Origin: Dyadobacter koreensis
Lineage (GTDB): Bacteria; Bacteroidota; Bacteroidia; Cytophagales; Spirosomataceae
DNA length: 64,000 nt
Assembly (NCBI RefSeq): GCF_900108855.1
Contig: NZ_FNXY01000003.1
Span: 186,001 to 250,000, forward strand
Direction of reading: 5' to 3'
The notes under the pieces are model-generated. The model worked only from the letters and a program-made list of their open reading frames with translations. It was not told where the DNA came from and did not search any database. Shown in pieces: positions 17,306 to 26,333 of the stretch (position 1 is the first letter of the stretch; every line of letters starts with the position of its first letter). Both the position numbers and the translations under genes were made by a program.

Positions 17306-18235
17306 TCAAATTGATTCTATAAAACGGGCCATTTTAGCAATCCCAGCTTCATCTGGCAATTTTCCAAAACCCGCACCCAGATTATCGATAAGGTGTTTTT
17401 CATCAGAAGTTCCAGGAATTACACAATTCACGGCTTGGTTCGCAAGTATGTATTTCAGAAAAAACCGGGCCCAGCTGTTAATTTCGTAATCTGCTGCCCA
17501 GGCGGGCAAACTTTTTCCTTTGATGAGTTTAAATAAATTTCCACTATCAAAAGGTTCATTTATAATGACAGCAACTCCATGATCTTTCGCTGCTTTCAAA
17601 AGGCTTTTCTCTGCATTCCTGACTTTTATCGAATAATTAAACTGAACGAAATCGACGGCTCCTGATTTCACAATTCGTTCCAATTCCTCGTGTGCCGAAA
17701 CTGCATAATGCGTAATACCAACATATCGAATTTTTCCTTGTTCCTTCCAGTCTTTAAGCGTTTTTATGTGCGTCTGCCAGTCCTGTAAATTATGAATTTG
17801 CATAAGATCCATTTTCTTCCGTTTCATTTTCCTGAACGATTCATTCATTTGATCAATTCCCGCCTGTTTACCGGTCGTCCAGACTTTTGTAGCATAAAAA
17901 AACTTATCAGCATTTCCTGAACCTGCGGTCAGGTCACCAATAACCTCCTCCGCTCTACCATACATCGGCGACGAATCGATTAGTTTTCCTCCCAAACTGT
18001 TCATACTTTTTAAAACCTGTACCAATCCCTGCCTTTCGTCGTCAGATTTTCCAACATCGAACTGAATCCACGAACCTAATCCGACCAAAGGCAGCTTTTC
18101 TTTTGAAGATGGAATTTCTCTAAGCATCATAGTCTGTTGATTGTTAGCCATTAACTCAGAAGCACTCAGAGCCACAGCAGAAGTTAATGTGCATATATGA
18201 CTTAAAGCTTCTCGTCTGGATAATTGATTTTTCAT
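17306..18235 (-). CDS. Tat-exported aldo/keto reductase
   Basis: A 309-aa NADPH-type oxidoreductase with an N-terminal twin-arginine signal (SRREAL then a hydrophobic stretch to about residue 30), implying export already folded with cofactor. The AKR catalytic tetrad is visible: D in KLIDSSPMYG, Y in PMYGRAEEVIG, K in YATKVW and H in QIHNLQDW. The usual (beta/alpha)8 order is kept. It is monocistronic. The substrate is unknown. A 216-bp gap with no gene separates it from the protease gene. Confidence 0.85.
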   Translation of the reverse strand: MKNQLSRREALSHICTLTSAVALSASELMANNQQTMMLREIPSSKEKLPLVGLGSWIQFDVGKSDDERQGLVQVLKSMNSLGGKLIDSSPMYGRAEEVIGDLTAGSGNADKFFYATKVWTTGKQAGIDQMNESFRKMKRKKMDLMQIHNLQDWQTHIKTLKDWKEQGKIRYVGITHYAVSAHEELERIVKSGAVDFVQFNYSIKVRNAEKSLLKAAKDHGVAVIINEPFDSGNLFKLIKGKSLPAWAADYEINSWARFFLKYILANQAVNCVIPGTSDEKHLIDNLGAGFGKLPDEAGIAKMARFIESI

Positions 18236-18445
18236 ATTTTTTATCTGTAGATATAAGAAAAGCGATCCTCAAAATAAGGTTTTTTAGTACCCGTTCCAAC
18301 CTTTTCCTAATCTGCGGGTCTCAATACTATACGTAATTCTGGCTAAAACACAAAAACCGGGAAGCAATTTAAAATTAAAAACAGCTTTTTTGCGTTACCA
18401 TATATCTTGTCTCACTTTAACAAAAGACGGTTTTGCTTCCGAAAC

Positions 18446-18475
18446 TTTACAGAATGGCATAAAAACGTATCTTTG
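18446..18475 (+). promoter_or_regulatory. Candidate promoter of exporter-glycosyltransferase operon
   Basis: A perfect -7 element TATCTTTG lies at 18468-18475 with TTT (one base off TTG) exactly 19 bp upstream at 18446-18448. The start site would fall near 18481, leaving a very short leader before the ATG at 18492. Confidence 0.5.
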
Positions 18476-18491
18476 TGCCTTTATATAAAAA

Positions 18492-20318
18492 ATGAAAACA
18501 TACTTTCGATTATTATCTTTTGCCAGGCCGATTAAAAGATTCGCCATTCCCTATGTATTTTGTACCGTTCTAGGTGTAATTTTCAGTACATTACAGTTAG
18601 CACTTCTTTCCCCGCTGTTAAATACATTGTTCATAAGTGGATCCAGTAACGCAACATTACTTAAGGAGCCTAAAAGCTGGGTTGACATCACTGGCTATCT
18701 TAATTATTTCGCCCAGCAGATCAGTATTAGTTATGGTCCTTTTGGTGCTTTAAAATATGTTTGCGGAGTAATTGTACTTGCCGTTGTTTTGGGAAATGTC
18801 TTCAAATATTTTTCCCAAAGAATAATGGAGAACCTGCGAATCTATACCTTACTGAACCTGAGAAAGACAGTATTTAATAATGTCATGAACCTGCATGTCG
18901 GCTATTTTAGTAATCAACGGAAAGGTGATATCATTGCAAAAATCGCCTCAGACGTGGGCGCTGTTCAATTTTCAGTTACAGGAACCTTGCAGGTTGTTTT
19001 TAAGGAGCCTTTGCAGCTTCTTGCCTATATATTTATGCTTTTTTCAATTTCTTTCAAGCTAACAATTTTTGCTATACTGGTAATTCCGATTTCGGCTTTT
19101 ATTATTTCTAAAATTGTAAAGCGCTTAAAGGAGCAAGCGGCTATGGCGCAACATATGTTTGGACTGATGATCAGCTATTTGGACGAAGCTCTCTCAGGAA
19201 TTAAAATTATAAAATCCTTTAACGCAACAGAAGCGATTAAAAATAAATTTGATTCAGAGAATGTGCGTTATTCTGACCTGGGGAGAAAAATGGCTCGACG
19301 ACAGCAACTGGGCGGCCCGGTTTCGGAAACTTTGGGTGTTGCAATGGTAGCTACTATTGTCCTTTATGGGGGCTCTTTAATCCTGAACAATCAATCGGAC
19401 CTGACAGGACCCGCATTCGTATCATACATCGCGCTTTTTTCTCAAGTGATGCGTCCGGCAAAGGCGCTTACGGAATCATTTAGTAGTATTCACACAGGTA
19501 TCGCGGCGGGAGAACGTGTTTTAGCATTGATCGATGAAAAGCCAGAAATCTCTGACGCTCCAGATGCTGTTGCGATAACTTCTTTCAATGATTCCATTCA
19601 GCTTGAAAACCTATCTTTCTCTTATTCAGAGCGTCAGGTATTAAAATCCATTAATCTTACAATTCCAAAAGGCAAAACGATTGCTTTGGTTGGGCCGTCA
19701 GGCGGTGGAAAATCAACGCTTATGGATTTAATTCCAAGATTTATCGATGCAGAAAGCGGTCGTGTGACGATTGACAACATAGATGTTAAAAAATTGAAAA
19801 TGGAATCTTTGTGGTCCATGATCGGCGTCGTCAATCAGGAATCGATGTTGTTCAACGATACCATTTTTAATAATATCGCTTTTGGTATGCCGAATGCAAC
19901 GCAGCAGGAAGTTGAAAATGCTGCCAGAGTCGCTAACGCACATGATTTTATTCTGAACACAGACAACGGATACGAAAGTAATATTGGTGATCGTGGAATG
20001 AAACTTTCCGGCGGCCAGAAACAGCGGATCTGTATCGCCAGAGCTGTTTTGAAAAATCCGCCGATCATGCTTTTGGACGAAGCAACCTCTGCTTTGGACA
20101 CAGAATCAGAAAAACTCGTGCAGGATGCGTTAAACAATCTGATGAAGAACAGAACTTCATTGGTTATCGCGCACCGGTTGAGCACGATTCAGAATGCGGA
20201 TATGATCGTGGTTTTGGAAGATGGACAAATTATTGAAACAGGCACGCATGCTCAGCTTATGGCCAGCCACGGTTTGTATAAAAAGCTGATCGATATGCAG
20301 CAGTTCACGGAAGCGTAA
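18492..20318 (+). CDS. MsbA-like ABC exporter (fused permease and ATPase)
   Basis: A 608-aa type IV ABC half-exporter. Six membrane helices occupy about residues 1-330, followed by the ATPase domain with Walker A GPSGGGKS near residue 403, signature LSGGQKQR and Walker B IMLLDEATSALD, plus the H-loop AHRLST. The family includes MsbA and lipid/polysaccharide flippases; homodimerisation is expected. The stop codon abuts the start of a GT2 glycosyltransferase, so it is cotranscribed with two sugar transferases, which favours export of a lipid-linked glycan. MsbA itself (lipid A-core flippase) is possible but not proven. Confidence 0.85.
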   Translation: MKTYFRLLSFARPIKRFAIPYVFCTVLGVIFSTLQLALLSPLLNTLFISGSSNATLLKEPKSWVDITGYLNYFAQQISISYGPFGALKYVCGVIVLAVVLGNVFKYFSQRIMENLRIYTLLNLRKTVFNNVMNLHVGYFSNQRKGDIIAKIASDVGAVQFSVTGTLQVVFKEPLQLLAYIFMLFSISFKLTIFAILVIPISAFIISKIVKRLKEQAAMAQHMFGLMISYLDEALSGIKIIKSFNATEAIKNKFDSENVRYSDLGRKMARRQQLGGPVSETLGVAMVATIVLYGGSLILNNQSDLTGPAFVSYIALFSQVMRPAKALTESFSSIHTGIAAGERVLALIDEKPEISDAPDAVAITSFNDSIQLENLSFSYSERQVLKSINLTIPKGKTIALVGPSGGGKSTLMDLIPRFIDAESGRVTIDNIDVKKLKMESLWSMIGVVNQESMLFNDTIFNNIAFGMPNATQQEVENAARVANAHDFILNTDNGYESNIGDRGMKLSGGQKQRICIARAVLKNPPIMLLDEATSALDTESEKLVQDALNNLMKNRTSLVIAHRLSTIQNADMIVVLEDGQIIETGTHAQLMASHGLYKKLIDMQQFTEA

Positions 20319-21254
20319 ATGGATAGTCTGCCATTAATTTCTATTGCTTTATGTACGTATAACGGCGAAGAATTTCTTGAAGAACTCATGAATTCTTTGC
20401 TTGCACAAACGTATAAAAATATTGAAATTATTGTCGTAGACGACTGCTCTTCTGATAAGACAACTGATATTATCAAAGCTTACCGAGAGCGATATCCTTT
20501 CATTCATCTTTTTCAAAACGAGCAAAATCTAGGCTATAATAAAAACTTTGAGAAGGCTCTGAGCATCTGCTCGGGGGAGTTAATTGCGCCTTGTGACCAG
20601 GATGATATCTGGGACAAGGATAAGCTAAAATTGCAGGCCGAAGCGATACGAACCAACCAGTTAATTTATCACGACTCAGAATTTATTGATTCAGCCGGAA
20701 AGTCGATGAACCTGAAAATATCGGATAAATTTAACTTTTACAGAGGAAATCATCCCGCGCCATTTCTTTTTATGAACTGCGTTTCAGGGCATAGTATTCT
20801 GATGAAAAAGTCTCTGGTGAAACACGTTTTGCCGTTTCCTTCCGGTTTTCATTATGATCAATGGCTTGCCTACATAGCAACAAATATGGGATCGATTGAT
20901 TTTCTTGAAAAGCCCTTGGTCAAATATCGTCAGCACCAGCACAACAGTACGGATCTTCTGGCAATAAGAACACCGAGAAAGAACAGTACCGAAAGAAAAA
21001 TAGAGAAACTCAAACAGGAAAGCGACTGGTTAAAAGTTTGTATGGACCATAGTTCGGAAGAAAACTTCGAGCTTATTTCGACGCTTTATCAGTTAAGTCT
21101 GAAAAGAAACTCTTCCTTGGCCTCTCCGGATTATGGGTTCGAAATTTGGAAACATCAGGAGCAGCTTTTGTATCTGATGAAAAAAAATAAAGCCAGCCGG
21201 TTCTTTTATACAGTAAGAAAAATATGGGGAATAGGTATAAAACGTTTGTTTTAG
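20319..21254 (+). CDS. GT2 glycosyltransferase (copy 1)
   Basis: A 311-aa GT-A fold glycosyltransferase of family 2. The N-terminal domain starts ISIALCTYNGEEFL, includes VVDDCSSDKT and the acidic metal/nucleotide-sugar motif CDQDDIWD near residue 95. A later conserved YRQHQHNST segment resembles rhamnosyltransferase-like GT2 enzymes. The ATG follows the ABC exporter stop with no gap, implying translational coupling. It is a clear paralogue of the next gene. Confidence 0.85.
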   Translation: MDSLPLISIALCTYNGEEFLEELMNSLLAQTYKNIEIIVVDDCSSDKTTDIIKAYRERYPFIHLFQNEQNLGYNKNFEKALSICSGELIAPCDQDDIWDKDKLKLQAEAIRTNQLIYHDSEFIDSAGKSMNLKISDKFNFYRGNHPAPFLFMNCVSGHSILMKKSLVKHVLPFPSGFHYDQWLAYIATNMGSIDFLEKPLVKYRQHQHNSTDLLAIRTPRKNSTERKIEKLKQESDWLKVCMDHSSEENFELISTLYQLSLKRNSSLASPDYGFEIWKHQEQLLYLMKKNKASRFFYTVRKIWGIGIKRLF

Positions 21255-21313
21255 TTTTTGTACAGGAAATTCCCTGCCGCCTGAAAGCGGTATAAAATAA
21301 GTAAGTATCCAAG

Positions 21314-22276
21314 ATGAATCAACAAAATACACCCCTGGTTTCCATTGCGTTATGTGTTTATAATGGAGAGAAATTTCTCCGTGAGCAACTCGATTCACTT
21401 GTTAATCAAACGTACCGGAACATTGAAATTATTGCTGTTGATGACCGCAGCAGCGATTCCTCAATGGCCATCGTGCGCGAATACCAGCAAAGATTCCCTT
21501 TTATCAAAATTTTTGAGAACGAGCAGAATCTTGGCTACGTAAAGAATTTTGAGAAGGCGGTTAATTTATGCCAAGGCGACTTAATTGCACTTTCGGATCA
21601 GGATGATATCTGGGATCTGGATAAAATAAGGCTGCAGGTCGAGGGAATTGGTGACAGCCTTTTGATCTATCACGATTCTGCGCTGATCAATGAAGACGGA
21701 TCCGATGCGGATAAGAAAATGTCGGATATCGTTAACTTGTATAGCGGCGATAACCCAAAAATTTTCCTGCTTTTCAACTGTATTTCGGGGCACAGCTGCA
21801 TGATCAAAAAAGAGCTTCTTTCCTGGGCGTTACCTTTTCACAAAGACTTTTTCCATGACCAATGGCTCGCTTACGTGGCAGCAAATGTCGGGAGTATTGC
21901 CGTAATAAATCAATGTCTTGTTCAATATCGACAGCATAGTTCGAGCTCTACGGATATTTTGAACAAACGTAAAAAAGTTAACAAGAAATACCACGAGAAC
22001 CGGGATATCGTCAAAATGAGAAAAGAGCTCAAATGGCTGAAACATTGCAACGGTTACAAATACAACAAGTATCCCGAGTTTGTAAACAAACTTGTTACGT
22101 TGTTCGAAGAACGCCTTGACACTTTCTTTTCGTTCGAATACTCGAATTTGCTGCGTGAAGATTATGATTCATTGTATTACATTCCAAGATACAGAAAGTC
22201 AAATAAAAAGGGATTTATTAACCGCCATATCTGGGGTATGAGAGCCAAACTTCTTTGGACCAGGATCTTCGGGTAA
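21314..22276 (+). CDS. GT2 glycosyltransferase (copy 2)
   Basis: A 320-aa family 2 glycosyltransferase that closely parallels the preceding gene: VSIALCVYNGEKFL, VDDRSSDSS, LSDQDDIWD and YRQHSSSSTD occur in the same order. The two genes are a tandem duplication that has diverged, most in the C-terminal third, so they probably add related but different sugars. It is separated from copy 1 by 59 bp. Its stop codon directly abuts the stop of the converging gene at 22277. Confidence 0.85.
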   Translation: MNQQNTPLVSIALCVYNGEKFLREQLDSLVNQTYRNIEIIAVDDRSSDSSMAIVREYQQRFPFIKIFENEQNLGYVKNFEKAVNLCQGDLIALSDQDDIWDLDKIRLQVEGIGDSLLIYHDSALINEDGSDADKKMSDIVNLYSGDNPKIFLLFNCISGHSCMIKKELLSWALPFHKDFFHDQWLAYVAANVGSIAVINQCLVQYRQHSSSSTDILNKRKKVNKKYHENRDIVKMRKELKWLKHCNGYKYNKYPEFVNKLVTLFEERLDTFFSFEYSNLLREDYDSLYYIPRYRKSNKKGFINRHIWGMRAKLLWTRIFG

Positions 22277-23170
22277 TTATTTCCTAATCCCTAATTTCTG
22301 CTCCACCAGATGAACGTAACCCTTGAAAAACAATCTTAAAGGCATTTTACCAGATTTACCGACAGTCAAAAGCATCCGGTGAATCTGGTAAAATGAATAT
22401 TTCCATTCGATCATTTGCTCTACCAGATTTTTCAGAGCGGCCTTTTCTGTATCATATAGTTCCATATCGGAAATGTCAGAAATAGTCAAGGGCAGGCTCT
22501 TTGTCCATTTTCTGTGGACCTTTAAAATTTCGTTCAACCAGCTGCTGTTAAAATTCCCTTCCGAAGCATGTTTCATCAGAACATCATACACAACAACGAT
22601 TTTATGTTTACCATAAATATTGAGACAAAAATCGATATCGTAGCCATGGAAACCTTTCAACAAATCTTCATCGAACGGCTTTTCGTCTAAAATTTCTTTT
22701 CTCGCACAAAACCACAAGCCATCTACGCAGATAACCTCTGAAATTTTCTGGTCATAAGGATTGTGATAAGCGAGTATTTCATCTTTATCATCAAGCTTGA
22801 AACCCTGTAAAAGATTCTGGAAGTAACGATCGACCGATTTATATTCAAGACAATACCAACCAGACGGCGTAAGAGATTTATATCCACCACCGGCGACGCC
22901 AACGACACCGATTTCAGCCTTGCCGGCAAATTTATCCAGTACAAGTTTCCCCCAGTCCGACGTATCAATCCGGATATCTTCATGCATGAAACATATAATA
23001 TCATACTTTGCATTGTTTCTGCCTATGTTATAAAGCTCACAAATACCTTTCTTCCCATCGCTATTATCAAATGAAATAATTTCAAACGGGACGCCAATGG
23101 TTTGCTCGATGTTGCGAGAAACCAACCTTAAATCATTTGCGTTAGCCGAACAGATTACTATGGATATCAT
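22277..23170 (-). CDS. Glycosyltransferase (GT2-like, unknown acceptor)
   Basis: A 297-aa protein beginning MISIVICSANANDLRLV, a GT-A type N-terminus, with the acidic motif CFMHEDIRID at about residue 62 acting as the DxD-like site, and a conserved GLWFCARKEI segment downstream. This pattern matches the glycosyltransferase-like families that resemble GT2 but lack the usual DDxS start. It is convergent with the GT2 pair with zero intergenic bases. Donor and acceptor are unknown. Confidence 0.75.
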   Translation of the reverse strand: MISIVICSANANDLRLVSRNIEQTIGVPFEIISFDNSDGKKGICELYNIGRNNAKYDIICFMHEDIRIDTSDWGKLVLDKFAGKAEIGVVGVAGGGYKSLTPSGWYCLEYKSVDRYFQNLLQGFKLDDKDEILAYHNPYDQKISEVICVDGLWFCARKEILDEKPFDEDLLKGFHGYDIDFCLNIYGKHKIVVVYDVLMKHASEGNFNSSWLNEILKVHRKWTKSLPLTISDISDMELYDTEKAALKNLVEQMIEWKYSFYQIHRMLLTVGKSGKMPLRLFFKGYVHLVEQKLGIRK

Positions 23171-23251
23171 TTATTTTAGACGGTTTGAAAAAGTAAAATT
23201 ATTGTCAGCTTATCCTGTGTGATAAGGACGAGGTTCGAGATGCTGAATAAA

Positions 23252-24640
23252 TTATTTGTTGTTTTTAATACCCTTATCGATTTTCGGCAGTACGGATTGA
23301 TACGTTTTCAGGTCCAGCATCTGTTGAAGCCGCTCTTTATCAGGATATGGTATCTCAAAACGAGGCTTATCAAGCGCCGATTTATCATGCGTTTTGTAAT
23401 AAGCGGCGACGTTACTCACTTCTAGTGACATCAAAGCATACTGATTTTTCATATCGATAACATCATCAGCAAAACGTAGTTTGTGAGCCTTGTACAGTGT
23501 GATGTAAAAAGAAAGGCCAACAGCGAACATTAGCACCCAAACCCGGGCATTTCGTTGAAATTCATCCAGTAAACGAACCGAAAACCAACTCACACTGATA
23601 AGTCCAAGCGTAAGAAGATCCCTATACCGGGAAGTTACCTGAGCAAGTTCATGGCCTCGTCCATAGGAAATAGCCAAAACCTGAGCCATGGTCCAGGCAA
23701 AGCAGGCTGTCATCAACAAGTCAAATCCAGTAAAACTTTTCCTTATCAACAAAATCGGAATGCCTATAAAAACCGGCAGCCAGAGAGGTACAGCCAACCA
23801 TCGGTTGAGCCTTGAAGGCCAGCTTAGCATCCTTGTAAATCCGTCAAAAAACTGATTAAAATCGGTCGCATGAAGCCTTTCATGACCGTCAACATGGGAA
23901 ACCATCTGATATCCCGTAACGGCTACTACTAATAAGAGCAAAACAAAAACAAGGGTCAGCAGATAATTCCGGCGATCGACGATGCTGTGAAAAATATAAA
24001 TCCCACACGCGATCAATGGCAAAAGCACGCCAGATGCCATGGTTAGAATACTCAATATACTTAGGGATATAACGCCCGTAAAAGCCCAGACATTTTCCGG
24101 TTTGAATGTTGCAAGCGTAAAACCTGACAACGCAAAAAACATCAAAAAGAAAAACTGGCTTTGGAAACCGACCAGGATATTCTCCCAGCCAAACGGAAGG
24201 ACAAATTGCGAAATAATGATTGGCAGGACAAGCCATCTGAGTCCATACAATTCGTTTTTAAAGCGCATCAGCCAAACCAGAAATACGGGAGTTAATGCTG
24301 CAATAAATACATTTACTCTCGCTTCGTTCAGATTGCTCCAAACACCTGTAAGTTTGAAGCAGAGCAATGTCACTATCCTTGTTGGAAAAACGCGGTGCTC
24401 ATTGTGCGCGAGCCAGAGATTTGAAATTTTGAAACGTCCCTCTACCAGCGGCCTGACCACATCTTCCCCCTCGGCGTCCCACTGATCCCAGAACGGAAAT
24501 GACAAACCATATTTTTGAAGATACCACCACCGCGGTATAATGATTACAGCGGCAAAGATAACATAAAATAAAGCGTTCAGGATTTCTTTATGTTCTTCGA
24601 TTTGCTGGCGCCATTTAAGCTGAAAGTCTTTATTATACAT
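23252..24640 (-). CDS. Polytopic membrane protein, possible GT-C type
   Basis: A 462-aa protein with about ten predicted membrane helices spread from residue 22 to 400. An early periplasmic loop carries FPFWDQWDAEGE and later AHNEHRVFPTR, an acidic loop after the first helix that resembles GT-C glycosyltransferases. No family name can be given with confidence. It lies 81 bp downstream of the start of the glycosyltransferase gene on the same strand, in the surface-glycan neighbourhood, and is separated from the lipid cluster upstream by a strong hairpin. Confidence 0.65.
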   Translation of the reverse strand: MYNKDFQLKWRQQIEEHKEILNALFYVIFAAVIIIPRWWYLQKYGLSFPFWDQWDAEGEDVVRPLVEGRFKISNLWLAHNEHRVFPTRIVTLLCFKLTGVWSNLNEARVNVFIAALTPVFLVWLMRFKNELYGLRWLVLPIIISQFVLPFGWENILVGFQSQFFFLMFFALSGFTLATFKPENVWAFTGVISLSILSILTMASGVLLPLIACGIYIFHSIVDRRNYLLTLVFVLLLLVVAVTGYQMVSHVDGHERLHATDFNQFFDGFTRMLSWPSRLNRWLAVPLWLPVFIGIPILLIRKSFTGFDLLMTACFAWTMAQVLAISYGRGHELAQVTSRYRDLLTLGLISVSWFSVRLLDEFQRNARVWVLMFAVGLSFYITLYKAHKLRFADDVIDMKNQYALMSLEVSNVAAYYKTHDKSALDKPRFEIPYPDKERLQQMLDLKTYQSVLPKIDKGIKNNK

Positions 24641-24709
24641 TTTAGAAAATCATACTTTTCATGACAATTCACCTTGATGATGAAATTGCTGACAGTTGGC
24701 TTAAAACAA

Positions 24710-24750
24710 AAAGTTGAAGATAACGCACAACCCGGGTTATCTTCAACTTT
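24710..24750 (-). terminator. Terminator at the end of the sphingolipid cluster
   Basis: AAAGTTGAAGATAAC (24710-24724) pairs perfectly over 15 bp with GTTATCTTCAACTTT (24736-24750), loop 11 nt. On the minus strand it follows the PAP2 stop codon (24775) by 24 bp and is followed by TTTGTTTT. It marks the downstream boundary of the lipid gene cluster. Confidence 0.8.
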
Positions 24751-24774
24751 CGTCGGTTAAAATCTATATTTATT

Positions 24775-25698
24775 CTAACGAAACCGTTTTGCTATAAACA
24801 AATTTACCAGAATAATTCCAGCGATCGCACAGGCAACTCCTGCCAAAACATCCAAAACATAGTGGTGACTTGTGTAAACCGCTGCAAACCAGATCCCGGG
24901 CAGTGTTATTCCAATAATGATCGTCAGCCCTAAACTGATTTTGCTTTTTATTGCATAGTATAATGCGATCAGCGGATACGATGAGTGCAAAGACGGCATT
25001 GCAGCGAACACGTTTGAGCTTTTTTCGTATATCGACTTAAAAATCCCGACATTAAAGAATGAATCAAATCTTGACAACCCCGCCGTGTTTCCCGGTGTGT
25101 TTGCGATAAATTCAAAACCATATTGCTGGCTGTACCAGGGCGGAGCAGCAGGGTACAGATAATAAATCACAAAACCAATGAGGTTTACCAATAAAAAAGT
25201 AAAAGCGAAACTGAAAAACTGAGAACGATTTTTAAAAAAAAGATATCCCGCCAGTGACAATGGCAGAGGAATCCAGGTCAGATAAAACAAGCCGGACATT
25301 ACATCCAAAAAGGGATGCTGATGTTTGATCCAGAATTCATTTGGAGTCAACACCGTAAGGCCGGATTTAATACCAAAAATCGATTTTTCAAGATCATATA
25401 AACTTTTAATGTGCACCGTGTTATAATTATAATTCGGGAAAGCCTTCATATAATCAAACAAAATCCAGTACACAATGAAGATAGAAAATGCGGTAATGAA
25501 TTTACGTGTTGCGTCGGAAAAGAAGTAAAATCCGTTGGTTAGTACTAATAAAACAACCTGCTCACTACGGAAGCCGATAAGATACCTTGATAATAAAAGA
25601 TAACCCGCGGATAATCCCAGCATCATCAGAATTGCTTTCGGGCCGTAAAAATCGCTTTTCGTAATACTCGTTACCGGGCTTTCTAAATTGTTAATCAT
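24775..25698 (-). CDS. PAP2/AUR1-type phosphotransferase, candidate inositol-phosphorylceramide synthase
   Basis: A 307-aa integral membrane protein with about six to eight helices. It has the signatures of the AUR1-like branch of the PAP2 superfamily: YPAAPPWY near residue 168, MPSLHSSYP near residue 222 and SHHYVLDVLAG near residue 268, carrying the catalytic histidines, while the KxxxxxxRP motif of ordinary lipid phosphatases is absent. Fungal AUR1 and the Bacteroides inositol-phosphorylceramide synthase of this family move phosphoinositol from phosphatidylinositol to ceramide. It is the last gene of the cluster holding spt, the ceramide genes and a CDP-alcohol transferase, and overlaps the hydroxylase gene by 8 bp. 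The enzymatic role is inferred from motifs plus context; a phosphatase role remains possible. Confidence 0.75.
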   Translation of the reverse strand: MINNLESPVTSITKSDFYGPKAILMMLGLSAGYLLLSRYLIGFRSEQVVLLVLTNGFYFFSDATRKFITAFSIFIVYWILFDYMKAFPNYNYNTVHIKSLYDLEKSIFGIKSGLTVLTPNEFWIKHQHPFLDVMSGLFYLTWIPLPLSLAGYLFFKNRSQFFSFAFTFLLVNLIGFVIYYLYPAAPPWYSQQYGFEFIANTPGNTAGLSRFDSFFNVGIFKSIYEKSSNVFAAMPSLHSSYPLIALYYAIKSKISLGLTIIIGITLPGIWFAAVYTSHHYVLDVLAGVACAIAGIILVNLFIAKRFR

Positions 25699-26326
25699 CT
25701 TTTTTATTTAAAAAATCGGAGCTGAAAACTTTGTCCCACAATGGAGAACTCACTCCATATCCTTTGGAGGCGTCATCATAGTGATGCAACATATGATGTT
25801 TTTTCAGTTTCTTCCAGAATTTATTTTTAAAATTAGCATGATGCAGCATGTAATGTGTCATGTCGTAGAACAAATAACCCGTCATAAATGCTGAAAAAAA
25901 TGCTGCCAGCGGCCCCGTTTCCAGAAAAAGCGAGAACAGAAAATAGAAGGCGGCCGATAGTGGTATACTTACCGACGGAGGCATCACCAGCCTGTGCGCA
26001 TCACTTGGGTAATCATGATGAACACCATGAAAAATAAAATGGATTCGTTCCAGCATTTTATTTCCCTTCTTGGGTTCCCAATGAAAAACAAAACGATGCA
26101 TTACATACTCCGTCAATGTCCAGATAAACAAACCTAAAAGGTAAAATTCGGCAAATTGTACGGCAGAAAGCTGCTGCTCCCAGATTGCTTTCCAGCAGAA
26201 ATAAATAATTACCGGAACAAAAATGAATAATGGCACAGAATAGTGCACTTTCGAAACGGATTCTAGGAGATCGCTTTTGAACATCCTAACCGATTCTTTG
26301 GAGTTGGATACATAGTTCTTGGGCAT
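25691..26326 (-). CDS. FA2H-type fatty acid 2-hydroxylase (sphingolipid)
   Basis: A 211-aa membrane di-iron hydroxylase of the sterol desaturase/fatty acid hydroxylase superfamily. The histidine boxes match eukaryotic FA2H/Scs7 order: HRFVFH, HFIFHGVHHDYP, HYMLHHANF and HHMLHHYDDASKGYGVSSPL ahead of WDKVF. FA2H hydroxylates carbon 2 of the N-acyl chain of ceramides. The cytochrome b5 domain of eukaryotic FA2H is absent, so an external electron donor is needed. It overlaps the PAP2 gene by 8 bp and lies in the ceramide cluster, so 2-hydroxy ceramide or inositol-ceramide is the likely product. Confidence 0.85.
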   Translation of the reverse strand: MPKNYVSNSKESVRMFKSDLLESVSKVHYSVPLFIFVPVIIYFCWKAIWEQQLSAVQFAEFYLLGLFIWTLTEYVMHRFVFHWEPKKGNKMLERIHFIFHGVHHDYPSDAHRLVMPPSVSIPLSAAFYFLFSLFLETGPLAAFFSAFMTGYLFYDMTHYMLHHANFKNKFWKKLKKHHMLHHYDDASKGYGVSSPLWDKVFSSDFLNKKDD

Positions 26327-26333
26327 GACAACA

